Shown here: one piece after another, positions 61,333 to 64,000 of the stretch | Position numbering within the stretch: position 1 is the stretch's first letter | How the letters are laid out: the number at the start of each line of letters is the position of its first letter | Source of the DNA: Dyella subtropica | Lineage (GTDB): Bacteria; Pseudomonadota; Gammaproteobacteria; Xanthomonadales; Rhodanobacteraceae | Reading direction: 5' to 3' | Length of the DNA: 64,000 nt | NCBI RefSeq assembly: GCF_026283965.1 | Contig: NZ_JAPDPD010000002.1 | Location: 210,611 to 274,610, forward strand | The notes under the pieces: generated by a model | What the model was told of the DNA's origin: nothing | What the model saw: only the letters and a program-made list of their open reading frames with translations | The model's database searches: none | Program-made: the position numbers and the translations under genes

Positions 61333-61898
61333 GCGTGACCTGCGTAGCCGGGCAGCTGCAGCGGGTCGACGCCGACCAGTCCTGCAGCGGCGCTCCAGCG
61401 TTCTTCCAGCGGTGTGTAGAACACCACGCGTTCATTGGCCTCGACGGTGAGCCAGGTGTTGTCCTTCAACTCTTGCTCGAGCTGTCCGGCGCTCCACCCG
61501 GCATAGCCCAGCGCCATCACGGCCTGGCGCGGCCCTTCGCCAGCGGCCATGGCGACCAGGATGTCGCGCGACGTGGTGACCGACCACTGGTCATTGATGC
61601 GGTAGCTCGATTCCCAATGGCCCGCCTCACGGTGCAGTACAAAGCCGCGCTCCTGCTGCACTGGCCCGCCGATCAACACCGGCAGGTCGGCGACTTCGGG
61701 GTCTTCGCACTCCAGCTTCATCTGCGCCAGCACATCGCCCAGCCGGTATTCGGACAACTGGTTCACCAGCAGGCCCACCGCGCCATCTTCGTCGTGCTGA
61801 CAGATGAAGGCCACGCCGCGCGAAAACGGCGGCTCGATCAAACTGGGCATGGCGATCAGGAAATGGCCAGCGAGGGATGAGGGAGGCGTTGCGGTCAT
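61329..61898 (-). CDS. yqgE: YqgE/AlgH family protein
   Basis: A 189-residue single-domain protein of unknown biochemical function. The N-terminal LAGHFLIAMPSL and the ALGYAGWSAGQLEQEL segments match YqgE/AlgH. In Pseudomonas a homologue was named for alginate regulation, but the molecular activity is not established. Gene order with ruvX and pyrB is well conserved in gammaproteobacteria. Confidence 0.92.
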   Translation of the reverse strand: MTATPPSSLAGHFLIAMPSLIEPPFSRGVAFICQHDEDGAVGLLVNQLSEYRLGDVLAQMKLECEDPEVADLPVLIGGPVQQERGFVLHREAGHWESSYRINDQWSVTTSRDILVAMAAGEGPRQAVMALGYAGWSAGQLEQELKDNTWLTVEANERVVFYTPLEERWSAAAGLVGVDPLQLPGYAGHA

Positions 61899-61960
61899 GC
61901 GGGCATTGTATGCGCAGGGGACGATAGATGCGTGTGAGGACGTTCAGGCGAAGCGGCGTC

Positions 61961-62040
61961 TGTAGGAGCGCACCCTGTGCGCGATGGGCGCTGAGCATCG
62001 GCGCTATCGCGCCGGGTCGCCCACAGGGTGGGCTCCTACA
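61961..62040. repeat. Intergenic palindrome (GTAGGAGCGCACCCTGTGCGCGA family)
   Basis: TGTAGGAGCGCACCCTGTG at 61961 pairs with CACAGGGTGGGCTCCTACA ending at 62040, around a 30-base loop. It lies between tonB and yqgE. Related to the repeats at 5464 and 41658. Confidence 0.85.
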
Positions 62041-62047
62041 GTGCGGG

Positions 62048-62911
62048 TTATCTCGTATGCAGCACGTTGTTCGGCTGGAACTGCCAGGTGCGGGTGATAT
62101 GCAGCTCGTCCACGCGCTCGCTGCCGGTGGGCAGGGGCGGGAAAGGGGCGGCGAGGCGCACGATGCGCTCGGCGGCCTTGTCCAGCAAAGGCTGGCCGGA
62201 ACTGTTGATGATTTCGATGCTCATCACCTTGCCATCACGATTGAGGGTGACGGTGAGCAGCACGTCGCCGTGCAATTGCTGGCGGCGGGCGGCGTCGGGG
62301 TAGTTCAGGTTGCCGATGCGCTCCACCCGGTCCACCCAGCCGCGCATGTAGGCGGCGTAGGCGTATTCGCGGGTGGATGAGGAAATGAACTTCTTCTTCG
62401 GGCGCTTGGCGTAGGCCGCTTGCAGCTGGCGGCGCTCGGCCGCGAGCTGCGCCGCTTCCATCTGCATGCGGTCGGCGTCCGAGGTCGGCAGGTCGCTGTC
62501 CGCTTTCTCCGGGTGGGCGCTGTCGGAGTTCACGCTGAAACGGCTGTTGCCGGTGGTGGTCAGCAGCTTGGTGTCCGTGACCTCCTGCGGCTGGGTGGCC
62601 GTCGCCTGTTGCGCCTGCGCAGCCACCCCCGGGTCAGGCTTGGGCAGCGGGCCGGAGAACGGCTGTGAGGGGCGCGCCGCCTTGTCGCTCTCGCCGCCGC
62701 CGCGGTTACTGGCCTGGGCGAGGAAGTCGGCCTTGTCCGGCGCCTCGCGGTTGGCCACGTCCACCAGGGTCACGTCCAGCGTGGGCAGGCTGGGCTTCGG
62801 CTTGACGAAGTCGATGGTGATGCCCAGCAGCAGCACGCCGTGCAGCAGCAGCGAAAACAGCAGGGTGGCGCCGATCGGATCGCCGCCGGTGGTGCGGGGT
62901 GGGGTGCTCAC
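62048..62911 (-). CDS. TonB-family energy transducer with canonical C-terminal domain
   Basis: The 287-residue protein has a membrane helix near the N-terminus (LLFSLLLHGVLLLGI, about 17-31), a Gln/Ala/Lys-rich periplasmic linker and a TonB C-terminal domain (about 190-280: RIGNLNYPDAARRQQLHGDVLLTVTLN and FPPLPTGSERVDELHITRTWQF). It should transmit proton-motive force to outer membrane receptors, unlike the atypical TonB-like proteins at 16162 and 18132. It overlaps the gshB stop by four bases. Confidence 0.88.
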   Translation of the reverse strand: MSTPPRTTGGDPIGATLLFSLLLHGVLLLGITIDFVKPKPSLPTLDVTLVDVANREAPDKADFLAQASNRGGGESDKAARPSQPFSGPLPKPDPGVAAQAQQATATQPQEVTDTKLLTTTGNSRFSVNSDSAHPEKADSDLPTSDADRMQMEAAQLAAERRQLQAAYAKRPKKKFISSSTREYAYAAYMRGWVDRVERIGNLNYPDAARRQQLHGDVLLTVTLNRDGKVMSIEIINSSGQPLLDKAAERIVRLAAPFPPLPTGSERVDELHITRTWQFQPNNVLHTR

Positions 62912-63870
62912 GCAGAGACTGTCTCGATGACATCGAACAACTGGCCGGCAATATTAAGCCCGAATTGCTTGTCCAGCTCGCGCGCACACGTCGGCGATGT
63001 GACGTTGATCTCGGTGAGGTAGTCGCCGATCACGTCCAGCCCCACGAACAACAGGCCGCGGCGGCGCAGCTCGGGCGCCACCTGGGCCACGATCCAGCGG
63101 TCGCGATCCGACAGCGGCACGCCCTCGCCGCGACCGCCCGCGGCCAGGTTGCCGCGGAATTCGTTGCCCTGCGGAATACGGGCCAGCGCATACGGCACTG
63201 GCTCCCCATCGACGATCAGGATGCGTTTGTCGCCCGCGCTGATCTGCGGGATGTACTTCTGCGCCATCACCATGTGCCGCCCTTCACCGTGCGGGCCGCC
63301 AGCCAGCAGGGTCTCCAGCATCGAATTCAAGTTGGTGTCGCCGGCTTTGACGCGGAAGATGCCGCGCCCCCCCATGCCGTCCAGCGGCTTTAGCACTACC
63401 TCGCCGTGTTCGGCGGCGAAGCGGCGCAGCTCGGCCGGGTCGCGGGCTACCAGCGTGGGCGCCATGCACTGCGGGAAACTCAGCGCGTACATCTTCTCGT
63501 TGCAGTCGCGCAGGGCCTGGGGATCGTTGATCACCTTCACGCCGGCTCGCTGGGCCAGCTCCAGCACCATGGTGTCGTAGATGAACTGCGAATCGACCGG
63601 CGGGTCTTTGCGCATCAGCACCACGTCCAGCTCGCGCAGGTCACGCCACCGCGCCTCGCCGGGCGTGAACCAGCCGCTGGGGTCGTCCTTCACTCTCATC
63701 GGGGTCAGGCGCGCCCAGGGTTCGCCGTCACGCACCGCCAGGTCGCCCTGTTCCATGGTGTAGATCGCATGGCCGCGGTGCTGGGCCTCCAGCAGCATGG
63801 CAAAAGTAGTGTCCTTGGCGATCTTGAAGGCGCCGATAGGGTCCATCAGCACGGCGACCGAAAGGGTCAT
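62908..63870 (-). CDS. gshB: Glutathione synthetase
   Basis: The 320-residue ATP-grasp enzyme joins gamma-glutamylcysteine and glycine to make glutathione in the cytoplasm. Motifs include VAVLMDPI at the N-terminus, the ATP-grasp loop KPLDGMGGRGIFRV, and INVTSPTC near the end. The start at 63870 has GGAG spaced seven bases before it; an ATG at 63876 is less likely. It is first in the visible part of the gshB-tonB-yqgE-ruvX-pyrB strand. Confidence 0.95.
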   Translation of the reverse strand: MTLSVAVLMDPIGAFKIAKDTTFAMLLEAQHRGHAIYTMEQGDLAVRDGEPWARLTPMRVKDDPSGWFTPGEARWRDLRELDVVLMRKDPPVDSQFIYDTMVLELAQRAGVKVINDPQALRDCNEKMYALSFPQCMAPTLVARDPAELRRFAAEHGEVVLKPLDGMGGRGIFRVKAGDTNLNSMLETLLAGGPHGEGRHMVMAQKYIPQISAGDKRILIVDGEPVPYALARIPQGNEFRGNLAAGGRGEGVPLSDRDRWIVAQVAPELRRRGLLFVGLDVIGDYLTEINVTSPTCARELDKQFGLNIAGQLFDVIETVSA

Positions 63871-63936
63871 CGTCATTCTCCGGTAGTTGGGATGTTCTGA
63901 TCTATTCAACGTAGGCGTCACCGCAGTGTCAGCTCG

Positions 63937-64000
63937 CCTGCGGCCCGGGCGTCGGCGAAGGCAGACTGGCTGTCTGTCGAGGCGGCGCCCGGGCCGCAGG
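63937..64000. repeat. Inverted repeat at the window end
   Basis: Perfect 15-bp arms CCTGCGGCCCGGGCG (63937-63951) and CGCCCGGGCCGCAGG (63986-64000) separated by 34 bases. It lies upstream of gshB and may continue beyond the window. Confidence 0.65.

Overview
The window is high-GC, gene-dense DNA that fits a gammaproteobacterium of the order Xanthomonadales, most likely family Rhodanobacteraceae (Dyella/Luteibacter/Rhodanobacter type). Supporting markers are an aspartate kinase-diaminopimelate decarboxylase fusion, the MurL/MurD2 route for glutamate in peptidoglycan, a gshB-tonB-yqgE-ruvX-pyrB block, and a type IV secretion effector carrying an XVIPCD-like domain. No rRNA, tRNA, CRISPR array or prophage was recognised. 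The genus is an inference.

Layout. 1-5.4 kb: a tripartite RND efflux operon (outer membrane factor cut by the window edge, atypical adaptor, inner-membrane pump). 5.4-12.7 kb: an Ntn-type amide hydrolase, a DUF1906-like protein, a small periplasmic protein, a GNAT acetyltransferase, an acyl-CoA dehydrogenase, a lipoprotein and a SET-domain protein. 13.2-22.8 kb: a GreB-like factor, a second-type EF-G, two paralogous proline-rich TonB-like proteins flanking a probable mddA, and a TonB-dependent receptor. 23.4-27.7 kb: a degenerate-looking molybdenum hydroxylase gene pair and an amino-acid permease, bracketed by inverted copies of a ~110 bp repeat. 27.9-28.5 kb: a YefM/YoeB toxin-antitoxin pair. 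28.6-38.5 kb: a secreted S53 peptidase, class I fumarase, the lysine/DAP fusion enzyme, murL and murD2. 38.5-47.7 kb: small stress, regulatory and redox genes, many in divergent regulator/target pairs with visible palindromes. 47.6-53.4 kb: the most unusual accessory stretch, with an IS30 remnant, a short helical protein overlapping a 957-residue phosphoribosyltransferase/AMMECR1-like/toroid fusion, and an X-Tfe effector with its LprI-like immunity gene. 53.6-59.5 kb: an alpha/beta hydrolase with a divergent XRE regulator, a universal stress protein, an M13 peptidase and a DUF899 protein. 59.9-63.9 kb: pyrB, ruvX, yqgE, tonB and gshB on the minus strand.

Intergenic DNA is heavily colonised by repeats. 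Three families recur: a short GTAGGAGCGCACCCTGTGCGCGA hairpin family, a GTAGGTTGGGGTGAGC family, and a ~400 bp composite element (three full copies and one truncated copy) whose hairpin stems differ between copies but keep pairing. The strongest candidates for something undescribed are the PRTase-AMMECR1 fusion with its overlapping partner, the molybdenum hydroxylase pair that has lost key residues in both subunits, and the covarying composite repeat.
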